Assembly (NCBI GenBank): GCA_022844125.1
Contig: JALHMI010000007.1
Location: forward strand, 311,143 to 375,142
DNA length: 64,000 bases
Direction of reading: 5' to 3'
From: Pirellulales bacterium
GTDB lineage: Bacteria; Planctomycetota; Planctomycetia; Pirellulales; PALSA-1355
Part shown: positions 45,088 through 57,132 of the stretch, piece by piece
Layout: every line of letters begins with the position of its first letter
Numbering within the stretch: position 1 is the first letter of the stretch
Program-made: the position numbers and the translations under genes
Notes under the pieces: generated by a model
What the model saw: only the letters and a program-made list of their open reading frames with translations
Told to the model about the DNA's origin: nothing
Databases searched by the model: none

Positions 45088-46329
45088 CTAGTAGGTGATT
45101 CCGGCCCGGAGCATAATCGTGTCGGACGGGTAGTACTCGGCAAGATTGAAGCGGTATACGAGTTCGCGTTCGAACACGTAGCCGACTTCGAAATAGGCGT
45201 GGAACCCGCGCAGTCCGAAGGACTCGATGCCGCCAGCGACGCGAATGTCGTTGTAGTCGAACTGGTTGCTGCCGCCGTCGATGTCGGCAGTCCAGGAGCC
45301 GCCGCCGTACTCGCCGGTGCCGTACAGCCAGATGTCCGTGTTGCCCATCGTGGTGATTCGCCGCGAGAGCTTGGGATTCGGGAACAGGATTTCGTAGCGC
45401 GCGTCGGCATTGGGAGTCCAGATCAAACCGCCGGCGGGCAAGAGCTTGATCTTGACGCGGTCGAGATAGACCACGCCCAGCGCGAATTCCAGTGTGGGCG
45501 TAATGGCAATCACGCCGAGTCCGCGCCCCATCACGCGAATGCTTTCGGTGGTGAAGGTGTTGAAGTCGGTATACGCGCCGACGCGGACGCCCAGCTGCGC
45601 GCTGAACCAGTTGTTGACGCGCGGGTACCAGGCCGTGTCGAGGTAGGCGTCGTAGGTATTTGCCGGCAGCTCGGCAAAGTCCGGGGCCTCGGTCACCGGG
45701 CCCTCCCAGAAATGGACGGCAAAGCCCGGCGTGAACATCAGGGGTGACGTGGTTTTGAAAAACGGCACGGCGAACGTGGCGTTCGTCTCCACATCGTTCA
45801 CACCCAGCGAGTTATTTCCCATCGGCGAGAGCCAAGTCCAACGCAGACGCAAATCCTGCATCAGGCGAAGCGTCTGGTCGAAACTATACGACGGCTGCGT
45901 GACCGGAATGCCCTCGGGATACAAGGCACCGGGCGTTGGTGAGTAGGGAGTTGCCGCGTAGGGCGCTGCGGGCGGCGGAGCGTACGGCGAAGCAGCGTAA
46001 GGGTTGTAGGCCGGCGGCGGGGGAAACGCCTGAGGCGCTGCAGCTGGAGCCTGCGCGAGCGGCGCGGTATAGGGATCATAGGGCACGGCCGACATCGGCG
46101 AATTCGATGGCGCGGCGAACGTTCCTTGAGCCGACGTCCAAGGCGTGGGTGTAATTGCCTGCGAGCCCGTGACCATCGGCGGGCTGGTCGTCAGCGGTGC
46201 GGCCGCCGCCGGCTCGACCATGGTCGGGAATTGCACGCGCTGGCCGAACGCCAGGGTGGCGCAAGCGAGGCAGGCAAGCGCTATCGCGCTGCGCAACGGC
46301 CCAACGGTGAGTGGACGAATCGCCTTCAA
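45088..46329 (-). CDS. Outer-membrane beta-barrel-like protein (DUF6268-like)
   Basis: A 413-residue exported protein. The TTG start at 46329 gives a signal peptide ending ATLAFGQ. Then comes a Pro/Ala/Tyr-rich linker with repeated YAPPPAAPYAATPY-type motifs (~45-130), and a barrel-like C-terminal region of alternating strands ending in a C-terminal aromatic residue (IMLRAGITY), as seen in outer-membrane proteins. Strands such as LRLRWTWLSPM and HAYFEVGYVFERELVYRF are alternating polar/hydrophobic. I associate this with planctomycete DUF6268 barrels from memory. A TTGACC/TATTTA-type promoter lies upstream. Confidence 0.7.
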   Translation of the reverse strand: MKAIRPLTVGPLRSAIALACLACATLAFGQRVQFPTMVEPAAAAPLTTSPPMVTGSQAITPTPWTSAQGTFAAPSNSPMSAVPYDPYTAPLAQAPAAAPQAFPPPPAYNPYAASPYAPPPAAPYAATPYSPTPGALYPEGIPVTQPSYSFDQTLRLMQDLRLRWTWLSPMGNNSLGVNDVETNATFAVPFFKTTSPLMFTPGFAVHFWEGPVTEAPDFAELPANTYDAYLDTAWYPRVNNWFSAQLGVRVGAYTDFNTFTTESIRVMGRGLGVIAITPTLEFALGVVYLDRVKIKLLPAGGLIWTPNADARYEILFPNPKLSRRITTMGNTDIWLYGTGEYGGGSWTADIDGGSNQFDYNDIRVAGGIESFGLRGFHAYFEVGYVFERELVYRFNLAEYYPSDTIMLRAGITY

Positions 46330-46398
46330 GCTCGGAACCGAGTAGTTGAGATGGGTGTCCGCCCCGTTTCGGGCGGAGAAATCTTGAATGGGCGGAGG

Positions 46399-46427
46399 TA
46401 AATACCAGGAGCAAATGCGCCGGTCAA
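46399..46427 (-). promoter_or_regulatory. Candidate promoter of the beta-barrel gene
   Basis: Minus-strand TTGACC (46422-46427) with a 17-base spacer to TATTTA (46399-46404). The -35 is good and the -10 is poor (three of six matches). Confidence 0.4.
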
Positions 46428-46503
46428 GCTCAAGTCTCGAAAGGTTCCTGTCGACAGCCCCGCATGCGTGGCTGCTGGCGGCCTTATTTGATAGCATGCT
46501 GGC

Positions 46504-47295
46504 ATGGATGGGGGGCAGGAGAACGACGCGCTGGACGTAGTGCGATTACTCGCGGGGGCTCCCCTTGCGCAATGCGAGTACTATCCTACCGTGGGCTCGA
46601 CCCACGACGTCGCTCATGAGCGGGCCCGCTCTGCCGATGTCGAGTTGCCGCTCTTGGTCGTAGCTGATGCCCAGACGGCCGGACGGGGGCGCGGGCAGAA
46701 CCAGTGGTGGACCGGCGGCGGCAGCCTGGCATTCAGCCTGGTGTTCGATCCGCGCGACTGGCAATTGGCCGAAGTCGTCCAGCCGCAGCGTTCATTGGCC
46801 GTAGGCGTGGCAATTGCTGACACGGTCGCGCCTCTGACGCCGCGACATCGCGTTGGGCTGCACTGGCCGAACGACGTGTTTGTCGATGAACGCAAGCTCG
46901 GCGGCGTGCTCGTCGATGTGCTGGCCGGAGGGCGGCACGTAATCGGCATTGGGCTCAATGTAAACAACTCGTTTGCCGGAGCTCCCCCGGAAGTCGTCCA
47001 GCGAGCGATCAGCCTCACGGAACTGACCGGTCGAAAGCTGGACCGCACTGGAGTCCTCGTTGAATTGTTGCGGCAGTTGCAGAGCGCAATGCGGCAGTCG
47101 GCGGCGGACCCTGTGGGTTTTGGGGCTCGGTTCGATACGCTGTGCTTGCAGGTGGGCCGAGAACTGACGATCGAGACGGCCGGCCAGCGAGCGACGGGCG
47201 TCTGTGCTGGCATTGCTCCGGACGGAGCTTTGTTGCTGGAAGTGGCCGGGCAGCTAACCAGGCACTATTCCGGCGTGCTGGTGCACGACCGGTAG
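46504..47295 (+). CDS. birA: Biotin-[acetyl-CoA-carboxylase] ligase, no DNA-binding domain
   Basis: A 263-residue biotin protein ligase. The BirA core is visible: YYPTVGSTHDVAHERA, TAGRGRGQNQWW (biotinyl-5'-AMP binding loop), LHWPNDVFVDERKLGGVLVD (WPND-x-KLGG) and VIGIGLNVN. A C-terminal SH3-like domain follows (GRELTIETAGQRATGVCAGI). There is no N-terminal helix-turn-helix, so this is a monofunctional ligase and not a repressor. It should charge the biotin carboxyl carrier protein. It is divergent from the barrel protein. Confidence 0.93.
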   Translation: MDGGQENDALDVVRLLAGAPLAQCEYYPTVGSTHDVAHERARSADVELPLLVVADAQTAGRGRGQNQWWTGGGSLAFSLVFDPRDWQLAEVVQPQRSLAVGVAIADTVAPLTPRHRVGLHWPNDVFVDERKLGGVLVDVLAGGRHVIGIGLNVNNSFAGAPPEVVQRAISLTELTGRKLDRTGVLVELLRQLQSAMRQSAADPVGFGARFDTLCLQVGRELTIETAGQRATGVCAGIAPDGALLLEVAGQLTRHYSGVLVHDR

Positions 47296-47324
47296 CCTGG
47301 CAACAGGCTCAACTCGCGAGCTAC

Positions 47325-47353
47325 TTGACGCGATAATAGTTTATACGTAAACT
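47325..47353 (+). promoter_or_regulatory. Promoter of the marR gene
   Basis: TTGACG (47325-47330) with a 17-base spacer to TAAACT (47348-47353). The -10 lies within the palindrome listed separately, as expected for an autorepressed promoter. Confidence 0.5.
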
Positions 47354-47354
47354 A
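47337..47354 (+). promoter_or_regulatory. Palindromic operator upstream of marR
   Basis: TAGTTTA-TACG-TAAACTA, a perfect 7-bp inverted repeat with a 4-base centre, overlaps the predicted -10 of the regulator gene. The same architecture recurs before the pirin gene. Confidence 0.6.
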
Positions 47355-47391
47355 AGTGAGCAGATTCCACCGTCCGGCCAGGATGCGTTCG

Positions 47392-47871
47392 ATGTCCACG
47401 CGACTGCAGCACGAACTCAAGAAGAAGCAGCCCTTTGAAGTGGCCGAACAGGCGGCGGCGCTGGGTCTCGTGCGGACGAACGACCAGCTGCAAATTCACT
47501 TTTCCCGACTGTTTCGCCAGTTTGGGCTGACGCCGTCCCAATACAATGTGCTGCGCATCCTGCGCGGCGAGGGCGCCCCCTTGCCGATTCTGGAGATCGC
47601 CGACCGGACCGTCACCGTCGTGCCGGGCATTACCGGCCTGATCGATCGCTTGGAAGCGGCGGGTTTGGTGAAACGCGCCCGTTGCGACGAAGATCGCCGC
47701 GTGGTGTATGTCGCTTTGACTAGCAAGGCATCCAAACTGCTTGCCAAGTTGGATCAGCCCGTGGTGGATCTGCACAAGCGGCTAATGGGGCATCTGTCTC
47801 GCAGCGAGCTGAACGAACTCACCCGTCTACTGGATAAAGTCAGGTCGGGCCTGCCGGAGAGTGAACCGTAG
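47392..47871 (+). CDS. MarR-family transcriptional regulator
   Basis: A 159-residue winged-helix regulator. The fold is seen in LQIHFSRLFRQFGLTPSQYNVLRILRGEG, the recognition region PLPILEIADRTVTVVPGITGLIDRLEAAGLV and the wing KRARCDEDRRVVYVALTSKASKL. Cys in RCDEDRR is in the wing, not in the usual OhrR redox position, so redox sensing through it is unproven. I chose the ATG at 47392 because AGGA lies eight bases upstream; GTG 47356 and ATG 47383 are alternatives. It sits before pirin and DoxX, with similar palindromes upstream of both transcription units. Confidence 0.88.
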   Translation: MSTRLQHELKKKQPFEVAEQAAALGLVRTNDQLQIHFSRLFRQFGLTPSQYNVLRILRGEGAPLPILEIADRTVTVVPGITGLIDRLEAAGLVKRARCDEDRRVVYVALTSKASKLLAKLDQPVVDLHKRLMGHLSRSELNELTRLLDKVRSGLPESEP

Positions 47872-47912
47872 TCGCGCGGGCTGCGTATCTCCAGCGTGTT
47901 TTGTGATCCGAT

Positions 47913-47928
47913 ACTTGATATGTCAACT
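47913..47928 (+). promoter_or_regulatory. Second palindromic operator, upstream of pirin
   Basis: ACTTGATATGTCAACT has an inner perfect TTGA-TATG-TCAA repeat. Read on the other strand it is AGTTGACATATCAAGT, fitting the same AGTTKA-N4-TMAAST shape as the site before marR. It lies 17 bases upstream of the pirin ATG. Confidence 0.55.
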
Positions 47929-47945
47929 AAATGGGAGGCTCTGCC

Positions 47946-48647
47946 ATGTTCACGGTCAGACGAGGGAGCGACCGGGGCCATTTCAACCACGGCTGGCTCG
48001 ATACATTCCACACGTTCGCCTTCGGCGACTACTACGATCCCGCGCACGTCCAATTCGGTTCGCTGCGTGTGATCAACGAAGATCGCGTGGCTCCGGGTCA
48101 GGGCTTTGGCATGCACGGGCACCGTGACATGGAAATCGTCACGATCGTCCTGTCCGGATCGCTCGAGCATCGCGACAGCCTGGGCAACGGCGAGGTCCTG
48201 CGGCCTGGTGAATTGCAACGGATGACTGCCGGCACGGGAATTCGCCACAGCGAGTTCAATCCGTCGGCCGACGAGCCGGTACACTTGTACCAGATCTGGC
48301 TGTTGCCGGAGCGAGCGGGCCTGACGCCCAGCTATGAGCAGAAGGCATTTGATCCCGCAGCGCGGCAGAACGTCTGGCAGCTTGTGGCTTCGCCAGATGC
48401 CGCAGCGGGTTCGCTAGCGATCCGTCAGGATGCGAGACTGTACCTGGCGAACATCGCGTCAGGAAAGCAGCTCGAGCGGACGATCGACAGCGCTCGAAGT
48501 GCCTGGCTGCAGGTGCTCCGCGGCACGGTCGAAGTCGCTGGAAACTCGCTGACGGCGGGTGATGCCGTGGCCGTGACCCAGGAGACGGCACTCTCGGTCG
48601 TGGCACGCGAGGCTGCCGAAGTGTTGCTGTTCGATCTCGGCGCCTGA
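47946..48647 (+). CDS. Pirin-family protein (YhhW-like)
   Basis: A 233-residue bicupin. The N-terminal cupin has FNHGWLDTFHTFAFGDYY and the metal-binding GFGMHGHRDMEIVTIVLSG (His-x-His and Glu), then HRDSLGNGEVLRPGELQRMTAGTGIRHSE, the pirin signature. The C-terminal cupin is degenerate. YhhW-type pirins have quercetinase activity; other roles are possible. GGGAGG precedes the ATG at 47946. It is downstream of marR with a shared palindrome and 101 bases before doxX, in a typical stress-responsive pirin-DoxX arrangement. Confidence 0.93.
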   Translation: MFTVRRGSDRGHFNHGWLDTFHTFAFGDYYDPAHVQFGSLRVINEDRVAPGQGFGMHGHRDMEIVTIVLSGSLEHRDSLGNGEVLRPGELQRMTAGTGIRHSEFNPSADEPVHLYQIWLLPERAGLTPSYEQKAFDPAARQNVWQLVASPDAAAGSLAIRQDARLYLANIASGKQLERTIDSARSAWLQVLRGTVEVAGNSLTAGDAVAVTQETALSVVAREAAEVLLFDLGA

Positions 48648-48748
48648 AGTTCAAATGAGTCGCCGCGGAGAAGTAATTGTCCGCGGCTAATTGAACCACA
48701 AGTTTCCTACGGACAGAATTTCAGCTCACTCCAGAGGAGTCTCAAGTC

Positions 48749-49222
48749 ATGAACGACATATTGCAGGGTCTCGCTAGCGTCGTAGGTCGCATGTTGTTGT
48801 GCGGCATCTTCCTGCTGAGCGCCATAGCTAACAAGATCCCGAATTTCAATGACGTCGTCGGATACATGGAACAGGCCGGCGTGCCTGCCGCGCGCCTGAT
48901 GCTGGCCGGCGCGATTGCGTTCTTGATCGTCGGCAGCGTGTCGGTCGTGCTGGGACTCTGGGCGCGGATCGGTGCGGGGCTATTGCTGGTGTTCCTGGTG
49001 CTGGCCACTTATTACTTCCACGCATTCTGGGAGTTTGAAGGTCAGGAGGCCGCGACGCAGCAAATCCAGTTCATGAAGAACCTGGCCCTGATGGGTGCGA
49101 TGGTGTTCGTGATGGCGAACGGGCCGGGCAAATTCAGCGTCGACACGCTGCTGTCCCGAATGTCGGTGGGTCGGCGTGACAGGCAGGGGGCACAACTGCC
49201 TGCTAGCATTGGCACTCGCTGA
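48749..49222 (+). CDS. DoxX-family membrane protein
   Basis: A 157-residue protein with four helices (residues ~8-28, ~47-68, ~73-92 and ~103-125). It shows the DoxX pattern GRMLLCGIFLLSAIANK and EQAGVPAARLMLAGAIAFLIVG. Members take part in redox or quinone/thiol stress responses at the inner membrane. AGAGGAG lies before the ATG. It follows pirin in the same direction, and the pair is often found with a MarR-type regulator, so a common regulon is likely. The C-terminal tail (RRDRQGAQLPASIGTR) is basic and cytoplasmic. Confidence 0.93.
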   Translation: MNDILQGLASVVGRMLLCGIFLLSAIANKIPNFNDVVGYMEQAGVPAARLMLAGAIAFLIVGSVSVVLGLWARIGAGLLLVFLVLATYYFHAFWEFEGQEAATQQIQFMKNLALMGAMVFVMANGPGKFSVDTLLSRMSVGRRDRQGAQLPASIGTR

Positions 49223-49562
49223 ATGCGAATGATGTATGCCTCACCGAACAGGACTCCGTGTCGGTCGCAGTCGGCGAGAGTCGCGTAGTGTGCCGTTGGG
49301 CTGAGCTGCCATGCTGCTCGTGTTCGCCAGTTTCGCTCACGAAGCTGGGGCGCCTTGCCGACCGGCAGTTCCGGCGCGGAGCCTAGGTAAACCGTGCCGA
49401 TTATCCGACTGCCGGTGGTACGGGCTATCACGGTGGTAAGGTCTTTGCGACTGGAGCGGGTTCTAGGGGGTCTGCCGATAAGAACAGCGGGCCAGCAGCA
49501 TTCCGCATCAGGCCCGCCGCACGCCCCTGCCACTTAGCACCACACCCAGCACGATTGCCACG
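49223..49562. other. 340-base intergenic region
   Basis: The gap between doxX and the DUF1207-like gene holds no convincing gene. I see no strong promoter, hairpin or known repeat in it. The longest open frames are without homology to me. Confidence 0.5.
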
Positions 49563-50594
49563 ATGAGTGCACCGCACCGCCACCGAGATTGGCTGTTGGG
49601 CCTGAACCTGCTTGCTGCCATGCTGACGGCGTCGAGCCTGCAGGCTCAGAGTTGGCAGCCGCTGCCGCAGCCCACGGCCTCGAGCTTACCGCCCACGACT
49701 TCGAACGAGAGCGTCGGCACGGGAGCGATTGCCAGCGACCAGCCCGAGCCGCAGGGCTTCTGGGAAACGGCCGGCAGCGTGGTGGCCGGGGGACTAGTCG
49801 ACTGGCGTAACCTCGAACCGAACGTCAGCGGCGATCTGCCCTGGATGTGGCAAGTGGTTCCGGAGGGGCTCATTTGGCGCTCCTATCTGGCTGGCATCAA
49901 AGAACCGCGACTGTCCGTGGCGATGGTCGATAGCTCGCAGTTCGGCACGATCTGGGACGCCATGATGGGCGGCCGCGTTTCGCTGCTGCGCTACGGCACG
50001 CCGAACGCCTATCGGCCGGAGGGTTGGGAAGTGCAGATCGAAGCTGCCGCCCAGCCGCGCATCTGGCCAACCGAGCCTAGCGCACCGCTGATTGCCACCG
50101 ACTACCGCGTTGGCGTTCCGATCGTCTACGCTCGCGGACAATGGCAGTTCAAGACCGGCTATCACCACATCAGCTCGCACCTGGGCGACGAGTTTATGGA
50201 GTTGAATCCCACGGTCGATCGTATTAACTACATGCGCGACTCGTGGATGTTCGCCCTGGGCTACTACTACACAGACAACCTGCGGTTGTATGGCGAAATG
50301 GACTACGCCTTTGGAGTCGACGGCGGTGCCGAGCCAATCGAGTTCCAATTCGGCGCCGACTGGAGTCCGGCAGTTCGTGGCGGCGCGCCATTCCTGGCGA
50401 CGTATGTGAATCTGCGCGAAGAACTCGACTACGGCGGCTTCTTCGTGGTTCAGGCCGGGTGGCAATGGCGGGGTGGCGATGCGATGAAGACGTTCCGCCT
50501 GGGAGCCCAGTACGTCAACGGCAAGAACTCGCAGTATGAGTTCTACGACGACTTCGAGCAGCAAGTCGGCTTTGGCATCTGGTACGACTACTAG
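49563..50594 (+). CDS. DUF1207-like exported protein
   Basis: A 343-residue exported protein. The N-terminal ~30 residues form a signal-like helix (LLGLNLLAAMLTASSLQAQS), followed by a Ser/Thr/Pro-rich stretch. The rest reads as strands with PEGLIWRSYLAGIKEPRLSVAM, FKTGYHHISSHLGDEFMEL and FALGYYYTDNLRLYGEMDYAFG and an aromatic C-terminus (FGIWYDY), so an outer-membrane barrel is possible. WRSYLAGIKEPR is what I recall from DUF1207 proteins. No ribosome-binding site is obvious before the ATG. The next gene is convergent, 21 bases away. Confidence 0.7.
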   Translation: MSAPHRHRDWLLGLNLLAAMLTASSLQAQSWQPLPQPTASSLPPTTSNESVGTGAIASDQPEPQGFWETAGSVVAGGLVDWRNLEPNVSGDLPWMWQVVPEGLIWRSYLAGIKEPRLSVAMVDSSQFGTIWDAMMGGRVSLLRYGTPNAYRPEGWEVQIEAAAQPRIWPTEPSAPLIATDYRVGVPIVYARGQWQFKTGYHHISSHLGDEFMELNPTVDRINYMRDSWMFALGYYYTDNLRLYGEMDYAFGVDGGAEPIEFQFGADWSPAVRGGAPFLATYVNLREELDYGGFFVVQAGWQWRGGDAMKTFRLGAQYVNGKNSQYEFYDDFEQQVGFGIWYDY

Positions 50595-50615
50595 CCGTCA
50601 GTGCCAACCAGTTCG

Positions 50616-51700
50616 CTACGACTTCCGCTGCTTGCGCCGCAGGCCTGTCACGCAGATTTCCTGCCGATCGTGCGCGAGCTGTCGTGCACGCACCTGGTGA
50701 TAACCCCAGCGGCGCACCCGTTGCAGATACTGCGGCACTTCGTCGGCCAACCGCCAGTCCAGCAGTTTGAGCGTGATCAACAGTCCGCCAATGTTTACCT
50801 CTTCGTGGGTGACGATCGCTTCGACCGTGTCGAGCGTGTATTCGGGCGCGACGTTCATATCCGCGGCCAGCCAGTGCACACCGCGAAACTCCTTGCGGCG
50901 CACGTCGGCACCTCGCTTGCGAATGTGCGTGAATCGCGAGTTAGCCAGCACGGTGGCGTCCACTTCGGCTGGATCGATACCGATCACCTTGACGTCTCGC
51001 TCGAGCAGGGCCTGGCTGGCGCCGCCGGGTGAGCAGCCGATTTCCACACAGGTTTGCCCCGCCTTGATCGGCAGTCCGGACCAGGCGAGTGCCTCCTGCA
51101 TTTTAACGTACGCCCGCGAAACCATATTTTCGGGGACAGCGATCTCGCGCATCCCGCCCGGATGACCGGTGTCGCCGCCAGTGGCCCAGTGCTGGCCAAT
51201 CCACCACTCGTGCGGCTCGACCAGCACGCAGTCAAGCACGAGTTCGCCTGACTTGGCCACGCGGGCTGGCGGGCCGACAAGCGACGCTACGTCAGCGTGG
51301 CGGCGAATGGCTTCCTCCGCTGCCAGTGCCGCGGGCGTCACGTGCGGCTCGAATCCGCGGTGTCCGATCGCGGCCATGTCGCGCTGCCAGACGTGCAGTC
51401 CGGCAAAGTTTCCGGCGGCCAGCCGCCCTGCGATCGACGCAGCGGCACTATCGAGCGACGTGGCGTCGACTTTGCCGAGCGAATATCCCCACGCTCGGGC
51501 GAAGACCGACCTCAACTGGAACGACGGCGCCGGCGCATAGTCCGCAGGCAACTTGAAAGTCAGGAATCCAGGGCGTGAGTAGGCAAAGCGAAAGCCCGGA
51601 TGCTCGCGCGCCAACTCGGCTTTAAGCGCGGCTTCAGCCCCGATCTGGCAAGTTGCAAACAGGAAAGCAGGCGCATCCCCAGATTCTGTCGATGCGGCCA

Positions 51701-51701
<1 letters not shown>
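50616..51701 (-). CDS. RlmM-like rRNA ribose methyltransferase
   Basis: A 361-residue SAM-dependent methyltransferase. The FtsJ-like core has CVEIGCSPGGASQALLERD (motif I), GIDPAEV, LAADMNVAPEYTLD (motif IV-like) and LKLLDW with the C-terminal RARQLAHDRQEICVTGLRR, which closely matches E. coli RlmM (QARQLYHDREEVTV). RlmM methylates C2498 of 23S rRNA. The N-terminal ~150 residues are a THUMP-like helper. The GTG start at 51701 overlaps the stop of the PVC cytochrome gene (TAGTG) with GGAGG seven bases upstream, so it is coupled to that gene. Confidence 0.85.
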
Positions 51702-55098
<3,397 letters not shown>

Positions 55099-55102
<4 letters not shown>

Positions 55103-56361
55103 TCACCTGCCTCTTTGACGAGCTGATACGTGTGCGGCACGGGCTGCGAGAGCGTGCGAATCTCGTTCTCGCGGGCTTCCACCAGCGGATCGAACTGAGG
55201 AATCTCCACGGCGTTGTTCCCCTGCTCGTGCTTGCGGAACCCGGTCAGATACGTGATGTTTTGCGGCCGCCAGCGATGGAAATAAAGCTCGTTCTTGGCT
55301 ACGATCTCGCGGCGAAGCTTTTCGGCCTGCTGGAACTCCGGGCCGGCGGCAATCCGGACGCCCCGGGCCCAGCCACTAGCGTCAGCCGATGCGACTTGTT
55401 CGCCATCGATCTTGAGAACGTAACCGCCGGGCGGCAGATCGAAGATGCGAAGCGTACGGCGATCGACGGCGGGTCGCTCCTGCGGTGCCAGGTCCGGCGC
55501 GGGAGGATGCGGCAACAGCCCGTCCAATGCCACGAACTGAATCGACTCGGGCGAAAACCTGGCCTGGCTAATCTGCACGCCGCGAGCTGTGATGTTGCCC
55601 TGCTTGGGTTCGATCACAACTTGCCACTCGCGATCGGCAAGGCCCAAGCCGCGCTCCATGTGCGGTGCGGCGAGCCAGTATCCAAATTCCGTCAGATGGA
55701 TTCCGTTATCCGTGACGGGCACTCCGGCGGCGAGCCGTTTGGGGTCGAGCACTTCGTACAGATCGAGAACCTGGTTGCCACGCTGCCCGGCCACCTTGAT
55801 GATCGCGTCGCGATACAACTTCAGGTCCAGGTTGTGCTGCTTGGGATCGGGTAGCGGGCGCCCCATGTCTTCTTGCGGCGAAGGTGTGAGGAAGACGATT
55901 CGAGCGCCGGTTTCGTCGAGCACCTTAAGCAGCGTGTCGAGGCCCGCGAGGAATTCATCCAGGCCCGCTTTGCCGGCGAATGCCTCGTTGCCACCATAGC
56001 CGAGCAGGATCACCGTCGGCTTGAGTGCCAACACGTGATCCTTCAGGTGCTGGAAACCTTCTTCCACTGGTCCGAAGCCTGCCCGCGATTCGCCAAAGAC
56101 GTTGTCGCCGCTCCACCCCAGGTTGCGAAACTGAACGAGCCGCCCAGGATAGCGGCTGGCCAGAGCCGCTTCGAAATGGCCATGCTGCTGCGAGCGTTCG
56201 ATGAACGTGCTGCCCAGCAGGACGACGCGGTCGCCATCACTAAGTTCAAACACCGGGGCGTTGGCAGCGGTGGCTGATTGGCCGGCGGCAAACGTGGCCG
56301 GACCGATGACTGCCACAAGGACTGCGCAGCTCTGGAGGAGACGGATGATCGTCGAGTTCAC
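55099..56361 (-). CDS. SGNH/GDSL-type hydrolase, exported
   Basis: A 420-residue protein with a signal peptide (residues ~1-27, ending TFAAGQ). The SGNH fold is seen as block I VVLLGSTFIERSQQHG (GST in place of GDS), block II FRNLGWSGDNV, block III VILLGYGGNEAF (GGNE instead of GxND) and block V TDNGIHLTEFGYWLAA (the catalytic D-x-x-H). The C-terminal part is extra. Such planctomycete members often precede a PVC cytochrome. The altered block I and III residues may change activity. The GTG start has GAGG upstream. The stop overlaps the cytochrome gene by ATGA. Confidence 0.85.
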
Positions 56362-56595
56362 GCGGAACCTCGTACTTCGGAGAGCTTCATGGAAGGTGGG
56401 ACTTGTGACTGCCGGGGAGCGTCAATCGTGGAAGCGCTGGAAGCAGTCTGCCAGCCGAGTCGGAGGTCGGATGCGCTCCGGCGGACCAGTTCGCCCCACT
56501 CCGATCGCTGAACCTTTTAAACCTTGAGTTTAATTGGCGGCCCGTGCCGTTGCCATCTCGGTCAGATGGCCCAGCGCTGAACTGACCTGAAGGGG

Positions 56596-56904
56596 TCAAT
56601 TGTTCTCGAAATCGCCGACATCGGCCGAATCAGACGTGAAATCCTCTTCCTCGTCATCTTCGAGATCCTCCTCGAAGTCGTCGTCGAAATCGTCGTCAAA
56701 GTCGTCTTCGTCGAAGTCGTCTATCAGTTCCAGCGGAGCCACGACGGGTTCTTCGACGACGTCGAGATCCTCATCCAGGTCGTTGCTGTCTTCCTGCTCG
56801 CCGTCCGCGCTATCGTCGTCGTCATCGTCTCCGGCGCGGACTTGCGGGGGGAGCGCGATGCTGGTCTGGCGGTGCAAATTCTCGGTGTCGAGCGTAGCGG
56901 GCAT
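56596..56904 (-). CDS. Very acidic 102-residue protein
   Basis: A small protein whose residues ~25-90 are dominated by Asp, Glu and Ser, including runs such as DDDDDD and repeated DDFDDDFDDDF. No fold or membrane segment is seen. Acidic low-complexity proteins may bind calcium, basic proteins or act as DNA mimics, but none is shown here. CGAGG lies upstream of the ATG, and the frame is clean with a normal start and stop. Neighbours are the SGNH gene, on the same strand 230 bases away, and a divergent hydrolase. Confidence 0.65.
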   Translation of the reverse strand: MPATLDTENLHRQTSIALPPQVRAGDDDDDDSADGEQEDSNDLDEDLDVVEEPVVAPLELIDDFDEDDFDDDFDDDFEEDLEDDEEEDFTSDSADVGDFENN

Positions 56905-57132
56905 GCAAAAACCTCGTGCAGCGGCGGCGAGCCGCCCAATGTGAACCCCAGGCCGCGAGTGCCGAGCCGGCGCCGCGTGCGAAACGTGGAATTATAGCCC
57001 AAGAGCGGTGCTTGAACAGCGGTTCTCGGCGGTCGGTGCCGGACCGCTGGCTGGCCGCCCAGTTGGCAGTCATAATGGCGCGATCGCGCCACCCTTCCCA
57101 CCCGCTTTAACAGCTTCGAAGGAACCCCGCCC

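Noticed and set aside
48688..48705. Possible third MarR operator upstream of doxX (ACTTGTGGTTCAATT on the minus strand)
   Set aside because: It has a 15-base length and mismatched arms compared with the two clear 16-bp palindromes, so it was not listed as an operator.
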